Source: Clostridium sp. 27_14 | Lineage (GTDB): Bacteria; Bacillota; Clostridia; TANB77; CAG-508 | Direction of reading: 5' to 3' | DNA: 27,830 nt | Assembly: GCA_001916035.1 (NCBI GenBank) | Contig: MNRQ01000039.1 | Coordinates: 1-27,830 of the forward strand | Shown: positions 16,337 through 25,108 of the stretch, one piece after another | How the letters are laid out: every line of letters begins with the position of its first letter | How positions within the stretch are numbered: position 1 is the stretch's first letter | Made by a program: the position numbers and the translations under genes | The notes under the pieces: generated by a model | Databases searched by the model: none | Seen by the model: only the letters and a program-made list of their open reading frames with translations | Told to the model about the DNA's origin: nothing

Positions 16337-16377
16337 TAAAAGTGATATTTATATAAACTTTAAGGGGGAAAATATAA

Positions 16378-17067
16378 ATGAATATTAATGTTGAATCACA
16401 AGAAGCAATTCTTAGTAGAGACATTGTAATAGTACCAAAAATAGCAAAGAAAGCAAGCAAAATAAATTACATAAATGTAAAAAGAATATTTGATTTAGTA
16501 ATTAGTACAATAGGACTAATTGTATTGTCGCCAATCTTTTTAATACTTGCAATAATAGTAAAATTAGATTCAAAAGGACCTGTATTTTTTGCACATACAA
16601 GATATGGAAAAAATGGAAAAAAATTCAAAATGTACAAATTTAGAACAATGTATGAAAATGCACAAGATATGATAAATGATTTTACACCAGAACAAATGAA
16701 AGAGTGGAAAGAGAATTTTAAATTACAAGATGATCCACGTATTACAAAAGTCGGAAAATTTTTAAGAAAAACAAGTTTAGATGAATTACCACAAATTGTT
16801 AATATTATGAAAGGTGATTTATCAATAATAGGACCAAGACCAGTAATAGAAGAAGAATTAAAAAAATATGGTGAAAACAAAGAAAAATTTTTGAGTGTTA
16901 CACCAGGTCTTACAGGATATTGGCAAGCAAATGGTAGAAGCTCAACAACATACGAACAAAGAATGGAAATGGAATTATATTACATAGATCATATTTCACC
17001 TAAATTAGATTTCAAAATATTTTTTAAGACTATAGAGTCTGTTATCAAAAAAGAAGGAGCAATTTAA
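16378..17067 (+). CDS. Undecaprenyl-phosphate sugar phosphotransferase (initiating enzyme)
   Basis: Short-form polyprenyl phosphoglycosyl transferase (bacterial sugar transferase family, like PglC or the C-terminal part of WbaP). It moves a sugar-1-phosphate from a UDP-sugar to undecaprenyl phosphate and so starts the repeat unit. The 229-residue protein has a re-entrant membrane helix (about 36-60), KFRTM (87-91), the catalytic Asp-Glu in LDELPQ (134-139), GPRP (152-155) and the end motif PGLTGYWQ. AGGGGG lies before ATG 16378. It shares one base with the next gene. The sugar cannot be told from sequence. Confidence 0.92.
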   Translation: MNINVESQEAILSRDIVIVPKIAKKASKINYINVKRIFDLVISTIGLIVLSPIFLILAIIVKLDSKGPVFFAHTRYGKNGKKFKMYKFRTMYENAQDMINDFTPEQMKEWKENFKLQDDPRITKVGKFLRKTSLDELPQIVNIMKGDLSIIGPRPVIEEELKKYGENKEKFLSVTPGLTGYWQANGRSSTTYEQRMEMELYYIDHISPKLDFKIFFKTIESVIKKEGAI

Positions 17068-17912
17068 TGACAGTAGATATTATTTGTCCATTATATAATG
17101 CAGAGAATTATATAGAAAACTTGCATAAATCATTTGAAATGCAGGAGAATGTCAATATAAATAAAATATATTATATAATAACAAGAGGAAGAGATAGTAC
17201 AATAGAAAAAGTGAAAAATCTGAATTGTAAATATAAAGTTATAGAATCAAAGGATTTTTCGCATAGTTGTACAAGAGAGCAAGCAGCTTTTGAAAGTGAT
17301 GCGGATATAATTGTTTTTGTTACTCAAGATGTTATTATTAAAAGAAAAGATTGGCTTTCTAATTTGTTGCAACCTATTATAGATAATGAAAGTGACGCAT
17401 CCTATAGTAGACAAATAAGTAATAATAATACTATAGAAAAATATACAAGGGAAAGCAATTATCCTAATATTTCTAGCATTGTTTCAAAAGCAGATATAGA
17501 TGTATTAGGACTAAAAGCTTTCTTTTTTTCAGATGCATCATCAGCAATAAAAAGAGAAGTATTTGTTAAATTAAATGGATATGATGGCAAAAAATTTCCA
17601 ACGAATGAAGATATGTATATTGCATATAAATTGATAATAAATGGTTACAGGATAAAATATTGTGCAGATTCAGAAGTAATACATTCACATAAATTTACAT
17701 TTAAGCAACAATATAAAAGATATTATGATACAGGAAGATTTTTTAAACAAAATAAGTTTTTAAACAATTATAAAGTAAATAAGGCAGGGAGCAATTTAGC
17801 AAAATATGTTTTGAAAAGAGCATGGCAGGAAAAAAATTGGAGAGTTATTGTGAATTTTTTACCTAATATGATAGCTAGATATGTGGGAATGAAAATGGGT
17901 AAGAAATTTTAA
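17067..17912 (+). CDS. Glycosyltransferase family 2
   Basis: A 281-residue GT-A fold enzyme, VDIICPLYNAENYIENL at the N-terminus, FVTQDVIIK in place of the usual DxD, and LNGYDGKKFPTNEDMYIAYK as the acceptor/catalytic loop. TQD-type metal motifs occur in rhamnosyltransferase-like GT2 enzymes, so transfer of a deoxyhexose is one possibility. The start overlaps the preceding stop (TAATG), so the two are translationally coupled. It probably adds the second sugar on the cytosolic face. Confidence 0.85.
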   Translation: MTVDIICPLYNAENYIENLHKSFEMQENVNINKIYYIITRGRDSTIEKVKNLNCKYKVIESKDFSHSCTREQAAFESDADIIVFVTQDVIIKRKDWLSNLLQPIIDNESDASYSRQISNNNTIEKYTRESNYPNISSIVSKADIDVLGLKAFFFSDASSAIKREVFVKLNGYDGKKFPTNEDMYIAYKLIINGYRIKYCADSEVIHSHKFTFKQQYKRYYDTGRFFKQNKFLNNYKVNKAGSNLAKYVLKRAWQEKNWRVIVNFLPNMIARYVGMKMGKKF

Positions 17913-17924
17913 AAAGGGGAAATT

Positions 17925-19104
17925 ATGGAAGTAAAAACAGTTATAGTTGTTAATGACTTTAATTATATTCAAGGTGGTGCTAGTAAAGTTGCAATTGATA
18001 CGGCAAACGTATTAAAAAAAGAAGGAATGAGAGTAATTTTTTTTTCCGCAGTAAATAAAGATTGTGAAAATATTGAAGGAATAGAATATGTTACTACAAA
18101 TCAAAATGAAGCATTAAAGGAAAAAAATAAAATAAAGGGTGCAATAAACCGGTATATATAATTTTAAGGCAAGAAAAGAATTTAAAAAATTATTAAAAAA
18201 ATTAGATAGAGAGAGTACAATAATTCATGTACATGGATGGACGAAAGCATTGTCTAGCAGTATATTTGATATAGCTTTTAAGATGAATTTTAAAGTAGTA
18301 GTAACATTACATGATTATTTTACGGCATGTCCTAATGGTGGATATTTTAATTATAAAGAAAATGAAATATGTGGGTTAAGTCCTTTATCAAAAAAATGCA
18401 TAAAATGTAATTGCGATTCAAGAAATTATATGTTTAAATTATATAGAGTAATAAGACAGTTTGTTCAAAATAAAATTGTTAAACTGAATGAAAAACTAGA
18501 AAATGTTATAACAATATCAGAGTTTAGTGAGAAAATATTGAAGAAAACTTTAAATTTAAAAACTAAAATAACGAGAGTTTATAATCCTATAGAAATAATA
18601 AAGGATGAGCAAAAAGATGATATAGCAAAAAATAAGTACTTCTTATATGTAGGAAGAATTTCTAAGGAAAAAGGTGTGGACTTGTTCTGCGAGGCAATAA
18701 CAGAGTTAAAGTATGAGGGAGTTATTGTTGGTGATGGAGATGAGAAGGCAAGACTAGAAGAAAAATATCCTAATATTAAGTTTACAGGTTGGAAAGATAA
18801 GAGAGATGTAAAAAAATATATGAAAAATTCGAAGTGTTTAGTATTTCCTAGTAAATGGTATGAAACAGCAGGATTAACTGTTATAGAGGCACAAACTTTG
18901 GGAATTCCTGCTATAGTTAGTAAAAATTGTGCAGCAAGTGAATTTATAGAAGAAGGAAAAAATGGATTTTTATTTGAAAATTTTGAGCAATTGAAAGAAA
19001 ATATGATGAAGTTGGAAAGCCAAAGCTTGCAAGTAACGCTAAATAACGATTTTGGCATTGAAAAGTATTTAAATAATTTAAAGAAACTTTATGGAGAGAT
19101 ATAG
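17925..19104 (+). pseudogene. Glycosyltransferase family 4, frameshifted in a TA repeat
   Basis: Retaining GT-B glycosyltransferase. The N-terminal half has NDFNYIQGGASKVA (donor/acceptor cleft); the C-terminal half has YVGRISKEKGVDLF and the EX7E region ETAGLTVIEA followed by GIPAIVSKN. As written, the frame from ATG 17925 ends at 18161. The correct continuation (YNFKARKEFKKLL, then IIHVHGWTKALSSS) is one frame away and runs to 19104. The shift falls in TATATATA at 18152-18159; restoring one TA unit gives a continuous 393-residue protein of normal length. This could be a sequence error or slip at a dinucleotide tract. The second ORF starting at 18250 lacks an evident ribosome site. Confidence 0.85.
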
Positions 19105-19636
19105 ATGAATTATAAAGAATTAAAAGATGAGATAAAACAAGAAAAAAAGAATTATTATGATAAAAACATTATGAAAAGATTATTTATAAAAACTCCGAAC
19201 TTAAAAATATATAAAATTATAAAAGATGCAAAAATATATAGATATTATAAAGAAAATCATAAAAACATATTTCAAAAAATTAAATTTGTATATTATTGCA
19301 AAAAAGTACATAAAAATTCTATTAAAAATTCTGTTGAATTATATGGGAAATTCGGAAAAAACTTAATAATCTCACATATGCCGGTTATAATTAATGGATA
19401 TAGTGAATTGGGTGATAATGTAATTCTACATGGGATGAATTGCGTCCGGAGCAAAGCATTTTATTGATGATGCACCAACAATAGGAAATAATGTTGAAAT
19501 TGGTTTTGGGGCGGTTATAATAGGAAAAATAAAAATAGCTGATGGAATAAAAATAGGAGCAAATTCAGTTGTTACGAAATCATTTCTTGAACCAAATATT
19601 ACAATAGCAGGAGTTCCAGCGAAAAAAATAAAATAG
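19105..19636 (+). pseudogene. Hexapeptide-repeat O-acetyltransferase (CysE-like), frameshifted
   Basis: Left-handed beta-helix acetyltransferase of the serine-acetyltransferase type, likely to acetylate a sugar of the polysaccharide. The N-terminal ~110 residues are helical, then hexapeptide repeats start (ISHMPVIINGYSELGDNVIL). The frame is lost after NCV at 19446-19447: one extra C in GTCCGGA. Skipping it yields GAKHFIDDAPTIGNNVEIG and continues to VPAKKIK and TAG at 19634-19636, about 176 residues in all. As written it stops at 19467. The start directly abuts the preceding stop (TAGATG). Confidence 0.85.
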
Positions 19637-19654
19637 ATAGGGGAATTAAATAAT

Positions 19655-20548
19655 ATGTTTAATGTTATATTTGTGATTTTACATTATCAAAATATTGATG
19701 ATACAATAAATTGTATAAATAGCATAAAAAAATTACAAGGATTAGATAGTAATTATAAAATTATTCTTGTGGATAATAAATCGCCTAATAATACCGGAAA
19801 AGAACTTGAAAAGAAATATATAAATGATTCTAATATTGAAACTGTTTTGTTAGAGAAAAATTATGGCTTTTCAAAAGCTAATAATATTGCATTTAAAAAG
19901 GCCAAAGAATATAATCCAGAAATTGTTTTAGTTTTAAATAATGACATAATATTTGAAGATAATAATTTTTTATTAAATTTATCAAAAATATGTAAAAATT
20001 CAAAAAAATATGACATTATATGCCCAGATATAATTAACTTAAAAGATGAACATCAGAATCCTATGAAGGAAAAAGAAATGAATATTGGAAAAGCATATAA
20101 GAATATGTTATATGAATTCCTTTTTTATTTATTAATGAATGTGTATGGAATAAGAAATATAGTGGCTAATAGAAGAAAAAAAAGAGAAGAAAAATGGTTT
20201 GAAAATTATTATAAAGAAACATTAAAAAACAAAATATGTTTAGATAACTTTATACCATTTGGAGCATTTATAATATATACAAATCAATGGATAAAAAATG
20301 AAGAAAGAGCTTTTGTTAGTGATACTTTTATGTATATGGAAGAAGATATGTTAGGCATATATATAAAACAAAAAAAATATCGAATGTTATATTCGGAGGG
20401 CTTAAAAGTTAGACATCTTGAAGGAAGAAGTACACAAAATACAAATGAAAATCAATATAAAGTTTTAAAATTTAAGAGTATAAATAAAGCAAAGGCACTA
20501 TATAAGTATATAATGTTTTGTAAAAAAATGAAAAAAGGAAAAATGTAA
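19655..20548 (+). CDS. Glycosyltransferase family 2
   Basis: A 297-residue GT-A enzyme: VILHYQNIDDTINCINSI at the N-terminus, VDNKSPN (40-46), EKNYGFSKANN (67-77), metal motif LNND (94-97) and the acidic catalytic loop FMYMEEDML. The NYGFSKANN and NND pattern is typical of rhamnosyl- or galactosyltransferase-like GT2 proteins. It starts 18 bases after the acetyltransferase with GGGG upstream, and ends two bases before the polymerase gene. Sugar specificity is not inferable. Confidence 0.88.
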   Translation: MFNVIFVILHYQNIDDTINCINSIKKLQGLDSNYKIILVDNKSPNNTGKELEKKYINDSNIETVLLEKNYGFSKANNIAFKKAKEYNPEIVLVLNNDIIFEDNNFLLNLSKICKNSKKYDIICPDIINLKDEHQNPMKEKEMNIGKAYKNMLYEFLFYLLMNVYGIRNIVANRRKKREEKWFENYYKETLKNKICLDNFIPFGAFIIYTNQWIKNEERAFVSDTFMYMEEDMLGIYIKQKKYRMLYSEGLKVRHLEGRSTQNTNENQYKVLKFKSINKAKALYKYIMFCKKMKKGKM

Positions 20549-20550
20549 AG

Positions 20551-21810
20551 ATGCAAGAGATTATAATGAAATTTATTTTAATTATATTAGCTATTTTGGG
20601 TATATATCTTTTTTATCTAAAAAAACTATATTTATTCTTTATTTCTTTTCGGGTATTAAGTATAAGTTTAATTTGAATCTATATAGTTTTGGATATATTA
20701 TTTTATGCTTAGCAATTTTTTTTGTTGGACAGTATATTGTAAAAAAGAATGTAAAAGAAAATAAAATAGATAAAGATGAAAAAAATAAAATAGAAGTTTA
20801 TAGAAAAACTAATTTTTTACCATTATTTATTATCGCTTTTATTAGTGTGATGATATATACAATATATATAATCAAAATAAATAATATAAAAATAGGTGTA
20901 ACTAGAAATATAAATACAAATGGAATAGCAACGATTTTGTTACTTAATATTAAGTGAAAAAAAGATGACTTGGTATGGCTTAATGTCTGGTATAATATAT
21001 AATATACCAGGAATAGTTATTTCTGGTAGAGATGCTTTAATGATTTTCTTTGTATCAACAATTATTGTACTTTTTTATTGTGGTTATTATGGTAAAAAGG
21101 TATTAGGACTAGAAGGAAAAATATATAAAAAAATATTGAGATTTCTTGGAGTATGTTTATTGCTAATGATGTTTTATTTAATATTTTTATCTAATTATTT
21201 AATATTTTTATCTAATAGTAGATATGGGTCATCACAAGAAGCAACAATTCAAATGTTTAAATGGAGTACAGATTGTCAATTTCCAGAATATTTAGAAAAT
21301 ATTTATTATAAAGGTGGTAAAGTTGGTAGTTTAATATTAAATATAGTATTTTATTATTCTTCTCAATTAAGTAAATTTTCACTTATTTTTGAAAAATATA
21401 ATGGACCATACCTATTTGGATTTTATCAATTACATTACATATCTAGGCTTTTACCGGACTTTATGGGAATGAATTTTACGAATGTGACTAATGCAATACA
21501 ACAGATTGCATCTAATGCAGGGACACCAGGAATAAAAGTATTTTGGGAAACAGCTATAGGATATTCAATTTACGATTTTGGAAAAATTGGAACACTATTT
21601 ATTTCATTACTTGGAGGGATGTTAGTAGAAAAAATAAATACTTTAGGTAAACAAAAGGAGGGAATAATATCAATATTAATACAAGCTTTTATATGTATTG
21701 CTATGTTTTTAACAGTTGAAGTTTCACCATTGTTTGATTATTATTATATATTTCCACTTTTTTGGTTAACAATTATTGTTTTATTTGAAAAGAGGAGGAA
21801 AAACAGTTGA
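20551..21810 (+). pseudogene. Wzy-like oligosaccharide repeat-unit polymerase with two compensating frameshifts
   Basis: Polytopic membrane protein of about 420 residues in the place expected for the polymerase that joins repeat units outside the membrane. The piece from ATG 20551 (MQEIIMKFILIILAILGIYL) is in the same frame as the C-terminal piece (from about 20939 to 21810). The middle, with IKYKFNLNLYSFGYI, is in another frame. The first shift fits one lost A in A7 at 20619-20625 and the second one extra T in T4 at 20935-20938; correcting both gives a continuous protein. The motif ISGRDALMIFF is typical of this protein class. A perfect 21-bp in-frame tandem duplication at 21175-21216 repeats YLIFLSN. 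Wzy proteins are too divergent for firm assignment. Confidence 0.72.
21175..21216 (+). repeat. Perfect 21-bp tandem duplication in the polymerase gene
   Basis: Two adjacent identical 21-base units (21175-21195 and 21196-21216) encode YLIFLSN twice, in frame, at the end of a transmembrane helix. Confidence 0.9.
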
Positions 21811-22880
21811 AAGTAAGAGAAACACAGATGGATGTTTTAAGGGGTTTGGGAATTATATTGATTGTACTAGGACATGCTGCTTTTCCGTATACACATTTTT
21901 TATATTTATTTCATTTAATAATATTTTTTATATTATCAGGTTACTTTTTTAAAGAAGAGTATGTAAAAGATAAGGAAAGTTTGAAAAAATTTATTATACT
22001 AAAGATAAAAAGATTGTATGTTCCATTTGTAATAGGAAATATAATTTGTGTGTTATTAAATAATACTTTTATTAGTTTGAATTTATATGATAATATAAAT
22101 CATGAATATTTTGGCTTTAAAGATATAATAGTTAATATAATAAAAATAATATTATTTAGAGGAAATACAGAAATGCTGGGAGCAACATGGTTTTTACCAA
22201 TATTGTTTTTTATTTCTATTATATATGCAATAATAGAATTTATAATTAGAAATTGTAAAAAGAAAACAAGAGAATATATTCAAATAGCATTATCTATAAT
22301 ATTTCTTGGAATGGGCTATGGTCTAATACAAAAAAATATAAATTTTTTAGGTGTACAAATTTTTACTTGTTATATATTTTTTGATTTTGGAAGAAATTTT
22401 AATAAATATAAAATCAAATCAAAAGATATAATAAATTGTATAAAATTTATTGTATCACTTGTGATATTAGTAATTTTGAATAAATGTGGAAATATTGAAT
22501 TGGCAAAAAATGAGTATACAAATATTGCATATTACATTTCAGTATCAATAGCAGGATGGTATTTTGTATATGAGTTAGCATATTTTGTTTCCAAAAATAA
22601 TAAGATAGCTAAAATTTTACAGTATATTGGTAAAAATACAATGCCAATACTAATATTACATTTTATAGCGTTTAAAGTAATAAATATAATAGGTGTGCTA
22701 ATTTTAAATCAAGATAGGTCTTTAATAGCAGAATTTCCAGTAGCTTTTAAAAATAATTATATTTGGATAGTATATACAGTTTCAGGTATAATATTACCAT
22801 TATATTTTAATGAGTTAAGTAAATATGTAAGAAAAAGAAGGGGAAAAGATGAAATTAGGAGTAGTAATAGTAACTTATAA
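21807..22880 (+). CDS. Acyltransferase family 3 membrane protein
   Basis: A 357-residue polytopic protein of the acyltransferase-3 (OafA/NodX-like) family: MDVLRGLGIILIVLGHAA at the N-terminus with the catalytic-region His, the FHLIIFFILSGYF helix and about ten membrane segments. Such proteins O-acetylate extracellular or lipid-linked glycans. The start is TTG 21807, overlapping the previous stop (TTGA), with AGAGGAGGA about eight bases upstream. It overlaps the next gene by 32 bases. Probably a second decorating acyltransferase of the locus; succinylation instead of acetylation is possible. Confidence 0.87.
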   Translation: MKVRETQMDVLRGLGIILIVLGHAAFPYTHFLYLFHLIIFFILSGYFFKEEYVKDKESLKKFIILKIKRLYVPFVIGNIICVLLNNTFISLNLYDNINHEYFGFKDIIVNIIKIILFRGNTEMLGATWFLPILFFISIIYAIIEFIIRNCKKKTREYIQIALSIIFLGMGYGLIQKNINFLGVQIFTCYIFFDFGRNFNKYKIKSKDIINCIKFIVSLVILVILNKCGNIELAKNEYTNIAYYISVSIAGWYFVYELAYFVSKNNKIAKILQYIGKNTMPILILHFIAFKVINIIGVLILNQDRSLIAEFPVAFKNNYIWIVYTVSGIILPLYFNELSKYVRKRRGKDEIRSSNSNL

Positions 22881-23757
22881 TAGAATAGAACTATTAAAAG
22901 AATGTATAGCAAATTGTATAAATCAAGTATTAAAATTTGATAAAATATTTGTAATAAATAATGCAAGTACAGATGGAACAACTGAATTTCTAAATAATTT
23001 AGCTTATGATAATATTATGGTTATAAACTCAAAAGAAAATTTAGGTGGTTCAGGTGGCTTTTATGAGGGAATTAAAATAGCTTTAAATTATGATTTGGAT
23101 TATTTATTGTTAATTGATGATGATGCAATTTTGGATGCTAATTATAATGATGAAATAGCAAAACATATAAAAAATGATAAAGATATATATGCATTTTCTG
23201 GAACAGTAATGACAGATGGGAAAATTCAAGGAGAACATAGAAAACATTTAAAAAGAGGATTTAAATGTTTAGATAGTAAAGAAGAAGAATATAAAAAAGA
23301 ATATTTTGATTATGAATTATCAACATTTTGTGGATTATATGTATCTATGGAGATTATAAAAAAAATAGGGTTACCTGAAAAAGACTTTTTTATATGGTTT
23401 GATGATACGGAATATTCTTTAAGAATATTAAAATATAGTAAAATTAGAAATATTAATACAGCAATATTAAATCATAAGACAAAATTAGTTACAAATGCAG
23501 GATTTTCATGGAAATCATATTATGGATTGAGAAATCAAATAGTGATAATAAAAAAATATTATTCGAGGTTAGTTTTGATTAAAAATATTTTAAAAATGAA
23601 AAAAATGATTTTAGGAGGAAAGATTTTGGCTAAAATAAAGAAAAATGATTATTATTGTAAAGTTTCAAAAATGTATGAGGATGCATTAAGAGATGGTTTG
23701 AAAGAAAAACTTGGAAAAAACAGTCAATATTTATCTAATTTTAAACTTGAAAAATAA
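22849..23757 (+). CDS. Glycosyltransferase family 2, probable galactofuranosyltransferase
   Basis: A 302-residue GT-A enzyme with VVIVTYNRIELLKECI, INNASTDGT, the run ENLGGSGGF (63-71), metal motif IDDDA (89-93) and the loop WFDDTEYSLR. The NxGGSGGF-plus-DDD combination is characteristic of GlfT-type galactofuranosyltransferases, and glf itself lies at the end of this locus, so transfer of Galf from UDP-Galf is the best inference. ATG 22849 follows AAGGGGAAAAG and lies inside the end of the acyltransferase gene, implying translational coupling. Confidence 0.85.
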   Translation: MKLGVVIVTYNRIELLKECIANCINQVLKFDKIFVINNASTDGTTEFLNNLAYDNIMVINSKENLGGSGGFYEGIKIALNYDLDYLLLIDDDAILDANYNDEIAKHIKNDKDIYAFSGTVMTDGKIQGEHRKHLKRGFKCLDSKEEEYKKEYFDYELSTFCGLYVSMEIIKKIGLPEKDFFIWFDDTEYSLRILKYSKIRNINTAILNHKTKLVTNAGFSWKSYYGLRNQIVIIKKYYSRLVLIKNILKMKKMILGGKILAKIKKNDYYCKVSKMYEDALRDGLKEKLGKNSQYLSNFKLEK

Positions 23758-23775
23758 TTTGGGAGGAGAGAAAAA

Positions 23776-25104
23776 ATGAAAATAGTTTATGTGGGAGATA
23801 ATAGACATAGAGGAAACTTTGGTTGTAGAGCTACTAGTACTGCATTATCTCAAATAATTTCAGAAGAAAATGAGATTGTAGGTAGAATATATGGAGATTA
23901 TACAAATGTAGATACAGGGGAATTGTTTTTTTTAAGATGGATTCCAGCATGGATGTATAAAAAATTAGCTAAATTTAAGTATTGGGAACATTTAAAAAAA
24001 GTTTTATATACTGTTAATAGATTTTTTAGAAGAGGTCATTATTATTTTAGTAGTGCAGATTTTATAAATTATGATTTTGATAAATCAATAAAAAACTTAA
24101 TAAAATGTATTCCTGCAAATCCACATTTAAAGGATTTTGACTTAAGGCAATATGATTTTGATGCATTGGTTGTAAATGGAGAAGGTTCTTTTATTTTTGC
24201 TACTCCACCATGGAGAGAATGTATGATAGAATCAATGCTAATGTATTGGGCAGAAAAAATGGGAAAAAAGGTATATTTCTTAAATGGTATGTTATCTAAA
24301 GATCCATATTCTGATGAAAATAAAAAAACTATAGAATTGTTAAAACCTATATTTAGTAAAGCAGAGGTTATTTCTGTAAGAGAACAATATTCATATAAAT
24401 ATGCACAGCAAAATTTTGAGAATATAAATTTAAAGCATTATCCAGATGCATTATTTTCTTGGTATAAAATGATAAATGATGATTTTAGGATTACAAATGG
24501 AAAATATGTTATGGGAATACAAGGGGCAACAGATGAGGCGTTTTATGAATTTGATTTTTCAAAACCATATATATGCATATCAGGCTCATCTGCTGTTGGA
24601 AATGCCTCTAAAAATAAAAAAGAAGCTATAGACAAGTATTCTGAATTAGTAAATAAGGTAAAGAATGAATTTAATGAGTATAATATATTTTTAGTAGAAG
24701 TATGTGAAGGAGATGCTTTTTTGAATGATGTTTCTAAAATTACAAATACACCGATAATTGCAATTGATACTCCAATATTAGCTGTTGGCAAAATTTTAGC
24801 AAATTCGAGGGTGTTTATTTCTGGAAGATATCATCCTGCAATTTTATCTTCTTTAGGAGGAACACCATGTATATTTATGTCATCTAATTCTCATAAAACA
24901 AGAAGTGTACAAGAATTATTAAAATATGATGAAATTAAGGAATATAATGTATTACCAAATGAAGATGAAATTAATGAGATAATAAAAAAGGCTAAGGAAG
25001 ATATTGAGAAAGGTGAAGATTTAAGAAAAAGAATAAAAGAAAGGTGCCTTAAATTATCAGAAGAAACAATAAAACAAAAAGAGTTATTAAGGAGTGAAAA
25101 ATAA
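23776..25104 (+). CDS. Polysaccharide pyruvyl transferase family protein
   Basis: A 442-residue GT-B-like enzyme of the CsaB/PssM group, which adds pyruvate ketals from phosphoenolpyruvate to sugars (some members are glycosyltransferase-like). Seen: MKIVYVGDNRHRGNFGCRAT at the N-terminus, VNGEGSF (133-139), EVISVREQYS near 197-206, and the C-terminal signature SGRYHPAILSSLGGTPCIF (349-367) with the conserved Arg and His. It begins 18 bases after the GT2 with GGGAGGAG upstream. It probably gives the polymer an anionic substituent; the precise linkage is unknown. Confidence 0.85.
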   Translation: MKIVYVGDNRHRGNFGCRATSTALSQIISEENEIVGRIYGDYTNVDTGELFFLRWIPAWMYKKLAKFKYWEHLKKVLYTVNRFFRRGHYYFSSADFINYDFDKSIKNLIKCIPANPHLKDFDLRQYDFDALVVNGEGSFIFATPPWRECMIESMLMYWAEKMGKKVYFLNGMLSKDPYSDENKKTIELLKPIFSKAEVISVREQYSYKYAQQNFENINLKHYPDALFSWYKMINDDFRITNGKYVMGIQGATDEAFYEFDFSKPYICISGSSAVGNASKNKKEAIDKYSELVNKVKNEFNEYNIFLVEVCEGDAFLNDVSKITNTPIIAIDTPILAVGKILANSRVFISGRYHPAILSSLGGTPCIFMSSNSHKTRSVQELLKYDEIKEYNVLPNEDEINEIIKKAKEDIEKGEDLRKRIKERCLKLSEETIKQKELLRSEK

Positions 25105-25108
25105 AAAA

